DNA from: Burkholderiales bacterium | GTDB taxonomy: Bacteria; Pseudomonadota; Gammaproteobacteria; Burkholderiales; UBA6910 | NCBI GenBank assembly: GCA_026005015.1 | Contig: BPKG01000001.1 | Span: 1,059,501-1,123,500 of the forward strand | DNA length: 64,000 nt | Direction: 5' to 3' | Shown here: piece by piece, positions 15,080 through 24,579 of the stretch | Numbering within the stretch: position 1 is the stretch's first letter | Layout: the number at the start of each line of letters is the position of its first letter | Notes under the pieces: generated by a model | The model's database searches: none | What the model was told of the DNA's origin: nothing | Seen by the model: only the letters and a program-made list of their open reading frames with translations | Position numbers and translations under genes: made by a program

Positions 15080-16612
15080 TCATTCCACCGGCCGCTGTTC
15101 CTGGAGGGTGTCGATCCGGCCGGAGCGGATTCTCTTGAGCCCCTTGGAGATGAGCGGCCAGAAGAGCATGACGAGGGCCAGGGTGGTAATGCTGCCCACC
15201 AGCCAGTTGGACCAAAGCACCGTCAGATCCCCCTGAGCTACCAGCATGGACTGCCGGAAGGAGTCCTCGGCGCGATCCCCCAAGACGATGGCCAGGACCA
15301 GGGGCGCCAGCGGGTACTCCAGCTTCTTGAACACGTACCCGATGAAGCCAAAAGCGATCATGTACCAGATGTCCACCTGGGCATTAGCCACGGTGTAGGC
15401 GCCCACCGCGCAGATGACGATGATCACCGGGGCGATCACCGCGAACGGAATGCGCAGGATCGCGGCAAAGAGGGGCACGCAGGTGAGCACCACAATGAGG
15501 CCCGCGATGTTGCCCAGGTACATGGCGGCGATCAGACCCCAGACGAAATCCGCCTTTTCCACGAACAGAAGCGGGCCCGGCTGCAGTCCCCAGATGAGGA
15601 GCCCTCCCAGCAGCACCGCCGCCGTGGGCGACCCCGGGATGCCGAGGGAAATCATAGGCAGCAGGGCGCTGGTACCCGCTGCATGGGCTGCCGTTTCCGG
15701 GGCGACGATGCCCTCGATCTGGCCGGTGCCGAACTTATCCCCGTCCTTGGACATGCGCTTGGCGACCCCGTAGCTCATGAAGGAGGCCGGCGTCGCCCCG
15801 CCCGGGGTAATGCCCAGCCAGCAGCCGATCAGGGAGCCGCGGATCGCCGTGATCCAGTACCTGGGCAGCTTGGCCCAGGTCTCCAGCACCACCTTCAAAT
15901 TGATCTTGCCCTGGGCGGCAGCCCGGAACTCCAGGCCTTCCTCCATGGTGAGCAGGATCTCGCCGATGCCGAACAACCCGATGACCGCCACCAGGAAGTC
16001 GAAGCCCTTCAATAGCTCCGTGATGCCGAAGGTGAGGCGCAACTGGCCGGTCACCGTGTCGATTCCCACCGCGGCCAGGGCAAAGCCCAACATCATAGAG
16101 GCGATGATCTTGAACGGCGAGCCCTTGCCCATGGCGACGAAGCTGCAGAAAGTGAGCAGGTACACGGAGAAGAATTCGGGCGGACCGAATTCCAGGGCGA
16201 AATCCGCCACCAGGGGCGCTAGGAAGGTGATGATGACCACCGCCACGAAGGCGCCGAAGAACGAGGAGGTGAAGGCGGCCGTCAGCGCTTCCCCGGCGCG
16301 GCCCTGCTGGGCCAGGGGGTAACCGTCGAAGGTGGTCGCCACCGACCACGGCTCACCGGGGATGTTGAACAAAATCGACGTGATGGCGCCACCGAACAAA
16401 GCCCCCCAGTAGATGCAGGAAAGCATGATGATGGCGGAAGTGGGATCCATGGAGAAGGTGAGCGGCAGCAGAATCGCGATACCGTTCGCCCCGCCCAGGC
16501 CTGGCAGCACGCCGATGATGACGCCCAGCACCACGCCCAGGAGCATAAGCATGAAGTTCTCCGGGCTGAGCACCACCGCGAACCCATGAAACAGTGCAGC
16601 GATCTCTTCCAC
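15080..16612 (-). CDS. tctA: Tripartite tricarboxylate transporter, large membrane subunit TctA
   Basis: 510 residues with about 12 hydrophobic segments and the TctA signatures LGVIIGVLPGLGGANGIAIL (near 30-50) and WLGITPGGATPASFMSYG (about 265-285). TctA is the channel-forming subunit that imports carboxylates by ion symport, using a periplasmic receptor. It is the third gene of tctC-tctB-tctA, with a 46-bp gap to tctB. In this context the likely cargo is a small carboxylic acid used by the lyase/CoA-transferase pathway, possibly oxalate; the sequence does not reveal the substrate. Confidence 0.93.
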   Translation of the reverse strand: MEEIAALFHGFAVVLSPENFMLMLLGVVLGVIIGVLPGLGGANGIAILLPLTFSMDPTSAIIMLSCIYWGALFGGAITSILFNIPGEPWSVATTFDGYPLAQQGRAGEALTAAFTSSFFGAFVAVVIITFLAPLVADFALEFGPPEFFSVYLLTFCSFVAMGKGSPFKIIASMMLGFALAAVGIDTVTGQLRLTFGITELLKGFDFLVAVIGLFGIGEILLTMEEGLEFRAAAQGKINLKVVLETWAKLPRYWITAIRGSLIGCWLGITPGGATPASFMSYGVAKRMSKDGDKFGTGQIEGIVAPETAAHAAGTSALLPMISLGIPGSPTAAVLLGGLLIWGLQPGPLLFVEKADFVWGLIAAMYLGNIAGLIVVLTCVPLFAAILRIPFAVIAPVIIVICAVGAYTVANAQVDIWYMIAFGFIGYVFKKLEYPLAPLVLAIVLGDRAEDSFRQSMLVAQGDLTVLWSNWLVGSITTLALVMLFWPLISKGLKRIRSGRIDTLQEQRPVE

Positions 16613-16658
16613 TTCAGTCTCCCCTTGACCCGCGCTTTTACGCCGCCGTCGTTTTCGT

Positions 16659-17177
16659 TCAATAGCCGAGCCAGGCCTCCAACGGGCCCTTCGGCAGCGG
16701 AATGAGGAATTGCACCTCGAACATCCAGAACATCACCGCTGACACTCCTACGCTCACCAGCAGCGTCGGCAGGATCCGGTACTTGCCGAGCAGGAGCATG
16801 AAGCCGCCGATGAAGAGGGTGGAAGACACATAGATGCCGAGGGTGCTGACGCCGACGGCGTAGACGATCGACGGAACCAGCACCTGGAGCACCCGCTTGA
16901 ACTGGCTCCAGTCCACGAACACCGACCGGTCGCGATTCTTGGAAAAAGTGGATTGATAAAAAGTCACCACGCTGCAGACGAAAATCAGCAGCCCGATGTA
17001 GAAAGGAAAGTATCCCGCCTGCGGGCCCACCTCGGGAGACCAGGCGCTCCCTACGCGGTGGGCGTCGTACATGACGAGCGCCCCGATGAGCATGAGAATC
17101 GCCGCGGTCACGGCGTCCACCACGCAGACCGAGCAACTCTTTTCCGCCTTCGCTTGCGTCCCCTCACCGTGTTCCAT
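16659..17177 (-). CDS. tctB: Tripartite tricarboxylate transporter, small membrane subunit TctB
   Basis: 172 residues with four predicted membrane helices (AVTAAILMLIGALVMYD; GYFPFYIGLLIFVCSVVTFY; a central VLQVLVPSIVYAVGV; and TLLVSVGVSAVMFWMFEVQF). The GPQAGYFPFYIG motif after the first helix is typical of TctB. This subunit is required for transport but its mechanistic role is unclear. Between tctC (191-bp gap upstream) and tctA. Confidence 0.92.
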   Translation of the reverse strand: MEHGEGTQAKAEKSCSVCVVDAVTAAILMLIGALVMYDAHRVGSAWSPEVGPQAGYFPFYIGLLIFVCSVVTFYQSTFSKNRDRSVFVDWSQFKRVLQVLVPSIVYAVGVSTLGIYVSSTLFIGGFMLLLGKYRILPTLLVSVGVSAVMFWMFEVQFLIPLPKGPLEAWLGY

Positions 17178-17368
17178 GGTCCGTGCTCCAGAATTCAGGC
17201 ATGAAACTCACCCGCGGCCGCCCCGCGGCGGCCGATTTCTCGCATCGTCGCCTAGCGTTTTGTGGGAATAGCGGCGGGGAGGAGCGGAGGGAGACCTGCC
17301 GTTCCGGCTCCGCTCCACGCCCGCCGATTCAAGAGAGGAGGGTCATGCTGCAACCCCGAGCTTGCGCC

Positions 17369-18394
17369 TTACTTCGCCAGGAAGCCGGCCTTCTGCATCA
17401 GGTCCTTATGCCGGGCTTCCGCCTGTTCCACCCACTTGCGGTACTCTTCCCCAGTCATGAAGCTCTGGTTGAAGGCGCCTTTTTCCATGAACTCCTTCCA
17501 GTCGGGCGTCTCCCGCACCTTCTTAAACAGCTCGACGTAGTAGTTCACCTGCTCCTGGGTGACCCCGGCCGGCATGAAGATGCCGCGCAGCATCAAGTAG
17601 TCGATGTCCAGCCCCTGCTCCTTGCAGGTGGGGATGTCGGCCCAGGCCATGTCGGTGGTCACTTTGTCCTTGTAGGGCATGCGCTGGGTGTCGAACACGC
17701 ACAGCGGGCGCAGCTTCCCGCTGCGCCAGTGGCCCACGGCCTCGATCGGGTTGTTGACGCTGGAGTCCACGTGCTTGCCCACGAGCTGAACGGCCACGTC
17801 GCCGCCGCCCTTGAAGGGCACGTAGGTGAACTTCACTCCGGTCGCCTGCTCGATGCCTACAGTAATGATCTGATCCTCCTGCTTCGAGCCGGTACCCCCC
17901 ATCTTGCACTGGCCTGGGCCCTTTTTCTTGCAGCCTTCGACGTATTCCATGGCCGTCTTATACGGCGTCTCGGCGTTCACCCACAGCACGAACTCGTCCA
18001 GCGCCAGCATGGCCACGGGGGTAAGGTCCTTCCAGTTGAACGGCACTCCGGTCGCCAGGGGCGTGGTGAACAGGTTGGACAGGGTGATGATGATCTTGTG
18101 GGGGTTGCCCTTGTCGCCCTTCACGTCCAGGAATCCCTCGGCGCCCGCGCCGCCCGCCTTGTTGATGACCACCATGGGCTGCTTCATCAATTTGTGCTTG
18201 GCCACCACCCCCTGGATGAAGCGCGCCATCTGGTCCGCGCCGCCGCCGGTGCCGGCGGGGATGATGAATTCCACCGGCTTGGTGGGCTCCCAAGCCGCCG
18301 TCGCCGCGAGCGGGGATGCCGCCAGGAAACCGAAGAGACCCCCGATCGCCCCGATCTTCGCGGCCCGCCCTACCCTTGACATTGTTGGTTTCAT
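17369..18394 (-). CDS. tctC: Tripartite tricarboxylate transporter periplasmic receptor (Bug family, TctC)
   Basis: 341 residues from the ATG at 18394, which follows a strong GAGGAG; the frame is open further upstream but without such a site. A Sec signal peptide ends near SPLAATAAW. The mature start PTKPVEFIIPAGTGGGADQMAR is the classic Bug-family ligand-binding opening, which coordinates a ligand carboxylate. It delivers a carboxylate to TctAB. First gene of tctCBA; a CRP/FNR-type palindrome lies 159 bp upstream of the start, together with two further inverted repeats. Confidence 0.93.
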   Translation of the reverse strand: MKPTMSRVGRAAKIGAIGGLFGFLAASPLAATAAWEPTKPVEFIIPAGTGGGADQMARFIQGVVAKHKLMKQPMVVINKAGGAGAEGFLDVKGDKGNPHKIIITLSNLFTTPLATGVPFNWKDLTPVAMLALDEFVLWVNAETPYKTAMEYVEGCKKKGPGQCKMGGTGSKQEDQIITVGIEQATGVKFTYVPFKGGGDVAVQLVGKHVDSSVNNPIEAVGHWRSGKLRPLCVFDTQRMPYKDKVTTDMAWADIPTCKEQGLDIDYLMLRGIFMPAGVTQEQVNYYVELFKKVRETPDWKEFMEKGAFNQSFMTGEEYRKWVEQAEARHKDLMQKAGFLAK

Positions 18395-18477
18395 GCGTTT
18401 CCTCCTCGTCAAATCACTGGAAAGGTTCGAACCAGACTCCGTACGCCTCGGCAGACGGCATCGGGAGCGGTTTTTTT

Positions 18478-18538
18478 CTATGCCTGCTTTAGGCATAGCT
18501 TGCGTAGAGTAGAGGACCACCCTGCCGGTTGCAACCGG
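18478..18538. promoter_or_regulatory. Two inverted repeats in the tctC promoter region
   Basis: CTATGCCT-GCTTT-AGGCATAG (18478-18498, perfect 8-bp arms) and the perfect 14-bp palindrome CCGGTTGCAACCGG (18525-18538). In the direction of tctC transcription neither is followed by a T run (the first is followed by A residues), so they look like operator sites rather than terminators. They lie between the TTGACC-type site (18553-18566) and the tctC start. Confidence 0.55.
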
Positions 18539-18552
18539 TGGCTGCCCCCTTC

Positions 18553-18566
18553 TTGACCGCAGTCAA
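18553..18566. promoter_or_regulatory. CRP/FNR-type operator upstream of tctC
   Basis: TTGACCGCAGTCAA; with flanking bases the arms are CTTGAC / GTCAAG. One mismatch from the consensus TTGACCNNGGTCAA seen at 13442, 21650 and 29287. Lies between the uspA stop and tctC, 159 bp upstream of the tctC start. No good -10 is found at class II spacing here, unlike the other three sites. Confidence 0.65.
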
Positions 18567-18602
18567 GGACTTTCTCTTGCTGCGGCGCAACGAACCCGAT
18601 CC

Positions 18603-19031
18603 TCATTTCACCAGCAACACCGGTACGTCCGCCAGGTGGATGACCTTAGTGGCGACCGAGCCCAGCAAGAGGCTGCCAATGGCTCCCAGGCCCCGGGTGC
18701 CCATCAGGATCTGGTCGCATCCCCGTTCCCGGGCGAAGCGGGCGATCATCTCGGCCGGGTCTCCCACGAGGATGTGATGTTTGTAGGGCACCTGGGCCCC
18801 GTCGAGCTTCGCCCGCGCCGGCTCCAGGGCTTTTAGTCCCTCTTCCTGGTAATAGTCGTTGAGCTGATCCTGGCTGATGAACATGGTCACGTTGCCGGAC
18901 ACGATGGGCGGCTGCACGTTGATCAGATGAATCTCCACGGGCTCCCGGTACCAGCCCGCCTTCTTGATCACGAAATCCACCGCCCGGAGCGAATTCTCCG
19001 AGCCATCCACTGGCACCAGTAATTTCGCCAT
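18603..19031 (-). CDS. Universal stress protein, UspA family (ATP-binding type)
   Basis: 142 residues. Opens with MAKLLVPVDGSENSLRAVDF and carries the ATP-binding pattern G-x2-G-x9-G-S in GTRGLGAIGSLLLGSVA, followed by the usual HLADVPVLLVK end. A cytosolic stress-linked nucleotide-binding protein whose specific role is not predictable. It starts 13 bp after the terC stop and is probably co-transcribed with terC and fhs. Confidence 0.93.
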   Translation of the reverse strand: MAKLLVPVDGSENSLRAVDFVIKKAGWYREPVEIHLINVQPPIVSGNVTMFISQDQLNDYYQEEGLKALEPARAKLDGAQVPYKHHILVGDPAEMIARFARERGCDQILMGTRGLGAIGSLLLGSVATKVIHLADVPVLLVK

Positions 19032-19044
19032 GTCCGCTCTCCCG

Positions 19045-19773
19045 TTATCTCGTCTCCGGAGGATCGGCGGGCCGGCTGGCGAGGTCCACGACGGGCTCCG
19101 CCGCCGTTTTCATCGCCAGAAGCTTGCCCACCGCGATCACGAGGGCCGCCCCCGCCACCGCGACCATCCACTGGTATCCCGCCATGTTTTGTTCGACCCA
19201 ATCCTTGATCGCCACGTCCGAAACGGCCATGTCACCCGCGATCCAGCCCAGGAGCGCGCCCCCACCCAGGATGACGATAGGAAAGCGGTCCATGAGTTTC
19301 AACACCAGTTGGCTGCCGAAAACGATGATGGGGATGCTCACCACCAGGCCGAAAATTACCAAGGCCATGCTGTCCTTGGAAGCTGCCGCGATGGCGATCA
19401 CGTTGTCCAGGCTCATGACCGCGTCGGCCACGATGATGGTCTTGATGGCGCCTATCAAACTGGTGCTGGCATCGATCTCATGGCCGCCCTCCTCCCGGTC
19501 GGGAAGCACCAGCTTGATGCCGATCCATAGCAGCAGCGCGGCGCCCACCAGCTTGAGGAACGGGATCTTGAGGAGGGTGAGGGCGAAGAAAATCAGAATG
19601 ACGCGCAAGGCGATGGCGCCGAAAACGCCCCAGAAAATGCCGAGCTTGCGCTGGCGGGGAGGAAGCTTGCGGCACGCCAGGGCGATTACCACGGCGTTAT
19701 CACCGCCCAGCAGGATATCGATGGCGATGATCTGCAGGACGGCGATCCAGAACTCCGGGCTTCCGAACTCCAT
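19045..19773 (-). CDS. TerC-family integral membrane protein (YjbE/YkoY type)
   Basis: 242 residues with seven hydrophobic segments. Typical features are GGDNAVVIALACRKLPPRQR near the N-terminus and DAVMSLDNVIAIAAASK in the middle, the two conserved Asp-Asn motifs of TerC proteins, now linked in some bacteria to Mn2+ export. The C-terminal 20 residues are polar. It is between fhs and uspA on the same strand; the functional link to C1 metabolism is unclear, though a metal role for metalloenzymes would fit. Confidence 0.9.
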   Translation of the reverse strand: MEFGSPEFWIAVLQIIAIDILLGGDNAVVIALACRKLPPRQRKLGIFWGVFGAIALRVILIFFALTLLKIPFLKLVGAALLLWIGIKLVLPDREEGGHEIDASTSLIGAIKTIIVADAVMSLDNVIAIAAASKDSMALVIFGLVVSIPIIVFGSQLVLKLMDRFPIVILGGGALLGWIAGDMAVSDVAIKDWVEQNMAGYQWMVAVAGAALVIAVGKLLAMKTAAEPVVDLASRPADPPETR

Positions 19774-19850
19774 TAATCCTCCTCCATACCGATGGCCGGC
19801 CCCGCGGCGTTTTCAGCGTCTTGTCGTCGCAGCGAAGCGCACGAAGGCGA

Positions 19851-21524
19851 TTAGAACAATCCCACCACCTTGCCGTTTTCGTCCAGGTCGATTTTTTCGG
19901 CCGAGGGCACCTTGGGCAGCCCCGGCATGGTCATAATGTCGCCGCAGATCATGACCACGAACTCCGCCCCCGCCGCCAGGCGCACTTCCCGAACATTGAT
20001 CACGTGCCCGGAGGGCGCCCCGCGCAGCTGGGGGTCGGTGGAAAAGGAGTACTGGGTCTTGGCCACGCAGATCGGGTAGTGGCCGTAGCCGTCCTCCTGC
20101 AGCTTCTTGATCTGGGCGCGCACCTTGGAGTCGGCCGTGACCTCCGCCGCCCCGTAGATGTTGCGCGCCACCGTCTGGATCTTGTCCCACAGGGAGGCGG
20201 AATCGGGGTAGACGAACTTGAAGTTGGCCGGGGTGGTTTCGATCAACTTGACTACGGTGCGCGCCAGCTCTTCCGCCCCTTTGCCCCCTTCCGCCCAGTG
20301 GCGCGCCACCACCACCGGCGCCTCGTGATGGGCCATCTTCTTCTTCAGCAGCTCAACCTCGGCCGCCGTGTCGTGGCTGAAGTGGTTGATCGAGACCACG
20401 CACGGCAGCCCGTAGTGGTTACGCACGTTGTTGACGTGCCGCTCCAGGTTGGCGATGCCCTTCTCCAGCGCCGCCAGGTTCTCTTGGTTGAGGCTCTTCA
20501 GGTCCGCGCCCCCGTGGTACTTGAGCGCGCGGATGGTGGCCACGATCACCACCGCATCGGGCCTGAGCCCGCTCTTGCGGCACTTGATGTCGACGAACTT
20601 CTCCGCCCCCAGGTCGGCGCCGAAACCGGCCTCCGTCACCACGTAGTCGGCGAGCTTTAGCGCCGTTTGCGTGGCGATGACGGAGTTGCAGCCGTGGGCG
20701 ATGTTGGCGAAGGGCCCGCCGTGGATGAAGGCGGGGTTGTTCTCCAAGGTCTGCACCAGGTTGGGCTTTAAGGCGTCCTTGAGCAGCACGGTCATGGCGC
20801 CGTGAGCGTTTAGGTCCCGCGCCCGCACCGGCTTCTGCTCCCGGGTGTAGCCCACCACGATGTTGCCCAGCCGCTCTTTGAGGTCCTTGAGGCTGGTGGC
20901 CAGGCAGAAAATGGCCATGACCTCGGAGGCGACCACGATATCGAAGCCGTCCTCGCGCGGGTAGCCGTTGCCGGGGCCCCCCAGGGAGACCACGATGTCG
21001 CGCAGCGCCCGGTCGTTCATGTCCATCACCCGCTTCCAGGCGATGCGCCGCACGTCGATGCCCAGCTCGTTGCCATGGTGGACATGGTTGTCCACCATGG
21101 CCGCCAGGAGGTTGTTGGCCAGCGCAATGGCGTTGAAGTCGCCAGTGAAATGCAGGTTGATGTCCTCCATGGGCACCACCTGGGCGTAGCCACCCCCCGC
21201 CGCCCCACCTTTGACCCCGAACACCGGCCCCAGGGAGGGCTCGCGCAGGCAGATGATCGCTTTCTTGCCAATGCGGTTCAGCGCATCGCCTAGCCCCACC
21301 GTGGTGGTGGTCTTGCCCTCCCCCGCGGGGGTGGGACTGATCGCGGTCACCAGGATGAGCTTGCCGTCGCGGCGCGACTTGAGGCTGTCCACCCACTCGA
21401 GCGACACCTTCGCCTTGTAATGCCCGTAGGGCTCCAGGGCGTCCTCGGGAACCCCCAGCCCCTCGGCCACCTCTCTGATGCGCTTCATCTTGGCACGTTG
21501 CGCGATTTCAATGTCGCTCAGCAT
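19851..21524 (-). CDS. fhs: Formate-tetrahydrofolate ligase
   Basis: 557 residues, full family length. The ATP-binding signature is in [20 protein letters not shown], followed by [20 protein letters not shown] and [16 protein letters not shown], all diagnostic. The enzyme makes 10-formyl-THF from formate, ATP and THF, the entry to folate-bound C1 assimilation. It lies directly downstream of the formate dehydrogenase genes and upstream of terC/uspA, with its own CRP/FNR-type palindrome 126 bp before the start, so formate can be split between oxidation and assimilation. Confidence 0.97.
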   Translation of the reverse strand: MLSDIEIAQRAKMKRIREVAEGLGVPEDALEPYGHYKAKVSLEWVDSLKSRRDGKLILVTAISPTPAGEGKTTTTVGLGDALNRIGKKAIICLREPSLGPVFGVKGGAAGGGYAQVVPMEDINLHFTGDFNAIALANNLLAAMVDNHVHHGNELGIDVRRIAWKRVMDMNDRALRDIVVSLGGPGNGYPREDGFDIVVASEVMAIFCLATSLKDLKERLGNIVVGYTREQKPVRARDLNAHGAMTVLLKDALKPNLVQTLENNPAFIHGGPFANIAHGCNSVIATQTALKLADYVVTEAGFGADLGAEKFVDIKCRKSGLRPDAVVIVATIRALKYHGGADLKSLNQENLAALEKGIANLERHVNNVRNHYGLPCVVSINHFSHDTAAEVELLKKKMAHHEAPVVVARHWAEGGKGAEELARTVVKLIETTPANFKFVYPDSASLWDKIQTVARNIYGAAEVTADSKVRAQIKKLQEDGYGHYPICVAKTQYSFSTDPQLRGAPSGHVINVREVRLAAGAEFVVMICGDIMTMPGLPKVPSAEKIDLDENGKVVGLF

Positions 21525-21555
21525 GTTCTTTTCCCCTTCTCCTCAAGCTTGTTGC

Positions 21556-21606
21556 GGGCCCGCCGCACCGCTCGATCGACGATCCGGCCGGCCAACCGGC
21601 GGGCCC
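21556..21606 (-). terminator. Strong GC hairpin between fdhA and fhs
   Basis: Perfect 10-bp arms GGGCCCGCCG (21556-21565) and CGGCGGGCCC (21597-21606) around a 31-nt GC-rich loop. It lies about 95 bp after the fdhA stop and 31 bp upstream of the fhs start. No T run follows, so it may be a weak terminator, an RNA-stability element or an fhs leader structure rather than a true intrinsic terminator. Confidence 0.4.
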
Positions 21607-21649
21607 ACGAGAATGGCCGGGATGTTAGTCAGCCGGCCGACTCCTGGCA

Positions 21650-21663
21650 TTGACCATGGTCAA
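21650..21663. promoter_or_regulatory. CRP/FNR-type operator upstream of fhs
   Basis: Perfect palindrome TTGACCATGGTCAA, 126 bp upstream of the fhs start. On the minus strand TAACAT (four of six matches to TATAAT) is centred about 32 bp from the palindrome centre, the class II activator spacing. Confidence 0.72.
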
Positions 21664-21698
21664 GAGTGAAAACCCTTCTCCCCCACCGGGACCCGGCG

Positions 21699-24510
21699 TC
21701 ACGCCACCGCCAGCGAGCGCCCGCCGCCGTAGCTCAGGTGGACGGGAGCCTCGCCGCCGGGCCGCACTTTGGCCGCGCAGTACTTGAACTCGGGAATTTT
21801 CCCGTACGGGTCCAGGGCGGGATTGGTGAGCAGGTTCGCCGCCGCCTCGTAGAAGCAGAACGGGATGAACACCGCTCCCCGCGGCGTCGATTCCTCGGCG
21901 CGGGCGAAGAGGGCAATCCTGCCCCGGCGCGTCTCCACCGTGACCAGGTCCCCGGGTTTCACGCCCAGGGCGTCCAGATCCAGGGGATGGAGGGAGGCCA
22001 CCGGTTCCGGTTCGATGGCGTCCAGCACCCCCGCGCGCCGGGTCATGGCGCCGGTGTGCCAGTGCTCGAGCTGGCGGCCGGTGATCAGCACCCACGGGTA
22101 TTCCTCGTCCGGGCGCTCCGCCGCCGGGACGATGTCCGCCGGCACGAAGCGGCCGCGGCCGGTCTTGGTGGGGAAGCGGTCGATGAAGACCACCGGCTGT
22201 CCCGGATCGCCCTCCTTCTCGCACGGGTAGGTGACCGAGCTTTCCTGCTCCAGCCGCTCCCAGGTGATGCCGGCGATGGAGGGCATTGCCCGGCGCATCT
22301 CCTCGAACACCGCCCGAACGCCGCTCTCTGGGCCCTCGTAGCGCCACTCGAGTCCGAGCCGTTTCGCCATCTCCTGGATGATCCACAGGTCCTGGCGGGC
22401 GTCCCCCGGCAGATCCAGGGCACGTCGGCCGAGTTGCACCATGCGGTCTGTGTTGGTCACGGTACCCGTCTTCTCGGGCCAGGCGGAGGCGGGCAGCACC
22501 ACGTCGGCGAGATAGGCCGTCTCGGTGAGGAAGATGTCCTGCACTACCAGCCACTCCAGCCGCGCCAGGGCCTCCCGGGCGTGCTGCAGGTCCGGATCGG
22601 ACATGGCCGGGTTCTCCCCCATGATGTACATGCCGCGGATTTCCCCCGCCAGGATCGCGTTCATGATCTCCACCACGGTGAGCCCGGGCTTGGGATCGAG
22701 GCGGGTGCCCCACAGCTTCTCGAAGCGCGCCCGGGCTTCGGCGTCGTCCACCCGCTGGTAGTCCGGGAACACCATGGGGATCAGGCCCGAGTCGGAAGCG
22801 CCCTGCACGTTGTTCTGGCCGCGCAGAGGATGAAGCCCCGTGCCCGGGCGCCCGACTTGGCCCGTCATCAGAGCGAGGGCGATCAGGCAGCGGGCGTTGT
22901 CGGTGCCGTGCACGTGCTGGGAGATGCCCATGCCCCACAGGATCATGGAGCCTTTGGATTTGGCATACAGGCGCGCCACCTCCCGGATCGTTTCGGCAGG
23001 AATGCCGCACACCGGCGCCATCCTCTCAGGGCTGTAACCTTTGACGTTTTTCTTCAGGGCTTCGAACCCCTCCGTGCGGCTGCGGATGAAGTCCTCGTTC
23101 ACCAGCCCCTCTTCCACGATGGTGTACATCATGGCATTCAGGAGGGCGACATCGGTGTCGGGCTTGAACTGCAGGAAATAGGTGGCGTAGCGGGCCAGCT
23201 CGGTGCGGCGCGGGTCGGCGACGATGAGTTTCACCCCCTGCTTGGCCGCGTTCTTGATCCAGGTGGCGGCCACCGGGTGGTTCACCGTCGGGTTGGCGCC
23301 GATCACCAGGACCACCTCAGCTTTCAGCACGTCGCTCACCTGGTTGGACACGGCCCCGCTGCCGATGCCCTCCAGGAGCGCCGCCACGCTGGAGGCGTGG
23401 CACAGGCGGGTGCAGTGGTCCACGTTGTTGCTGCCGAAGCCCGTGCGCACCAGCTTCTGGAACAGGTAGGCCTCCTCGTTGGACCCCTTGGCCGAGCCGA
23501 ACCCGGCCAGGGCGTGCTTGCCGTGGGCGTCCCGGATCTGCCTTGAGCTTGCCGGCGGCCAGATCCAGCGCCTCCTCCCACGTCGCTTCGCGGAATACCT
23601 CCCGCCAGTGCTCCGGGTCCACCACGAAGTCCGCGGACTTGGGCGCGCCGGGCTTGCGGATGAGGGGCTTGGTCAAGCGCTGCCGGTGATGCACGTAGTC
23701 GAACCCATAGCGTCCCTTCACGCACAGCCGCCCGTGGTTTGCGGGGCCATCGCGCCCGGTCACATAGAGGATCTTGTTGTCCTTCACGTGATAGGTGAGC
23801 AGGCATCCCACGCCGCAGTAGGGGCAGACCGAGTCCACGGTCTTGTCCGCCTGCTGGAGCCCCACGTCCCGGGCCGGCATCAGCGCCCCCGTCGGGCACG
23901 CCTGGACGCACTCGCCGCACGCCACGCAGGTGCTCGCGCCCATCGGGTCATCGAAGTCGAACACGATCTTGGAGCGGTCGCCGCGGAACGCGTAGCCGAT
24001 CACGTCGTTCACCTGCTCCTCGCGGCAGGCGCGCAGGCAGCGGGTGCACTGGATGCAGGCGTCGAGCCGCACCGCCATCGCCGGGTGGGACAGGTCCGGC
24101 GACACCTGGGGGCGGGGGGCGAAGCGGGGCTTGCCCACCCGGAGCTTGCGCGCCCATTGGTCCAGCTCGGACTCGAGGGTGTACTGCTCCTGCGGCATGT
24201 CGGAGAGCAGGAGCTCCAGCACCATCTTCTGGGAGTGCAGGGCCCGCTCGCTGTCGGTCGCAACTTCCATGCCGGGCGCAGGCCGCCGGCAGCAGGAGGG
24301 CGCCAGCACCCGCTCCCCCTTGACCTCCACCATGCAGGCGCGGCAGTTGCCGTCGGGCCGCAGGCCCTCCTTGTAGCACAGGTGGGGAATCTCGATCCCG
24401 TAGCGCTTGGCCGTCTGCAGGATCGTCTCGTTGCTGTAGCCGGTGACCTCCTTCCCGTTCAGCTTGAATCGGATCGCTTCGGGCCGGACTTCCAGGTCGG
24501 TCATCTTCAT
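21699..24510 (-). pseudogene. NAD-dependent formate dehydrogenase alpha subunit, split by a one-base frameshift
   Basis: Two overlapping frames together make one protein of about 937 residues. The upstream part (24510 to about 23541) has an N-terminal 2Fe-2S domain (HLCYKEGLRPDGNCRACMVE), ferredoxin-type clusters (CIQCTRCLRAC and CVACGECVQACPTGAL), then CPYCGVGC for the 4Fe-4S of the molybdopterin domain. The downstream part has NNVDHCTRLCHASSV with the catalytic Cys-His and the bis-MGD-binding domains. The frames meet at AAGGCAGATCCGG (about 23536-23545), where one extra base interrupts the reading AAG-GC-ATC-CGG. All domains are otherwise conserved, so this is either a recent mutation or a sequencing error. 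Formate to CO2 with transfer of electrons to the NuoEF-like partner 69 bp upstream. Confidence 0.85.
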
Positions 24511-24579
24511 GGGCTCACCTCTTCGATGGGGATCGGCGCCGCCTCTCCTCGTTGGAGCGGCGCGGCCAGAGTCGGTTCG

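Noticed and set aside
18478-18498. Terminator between uspA and tctC
   Set aside because: In the direction of transcription the hairpin is followed by A residues, not T, and it lies next to other operator-like palindromes.
23536-23545. Programmed frameshift in the formate dehydrogenase alpha gene
   Set aside because: No slippery heptamer, stimulatory hairpin or family precedent; a mutation or sequencing error is simpler.
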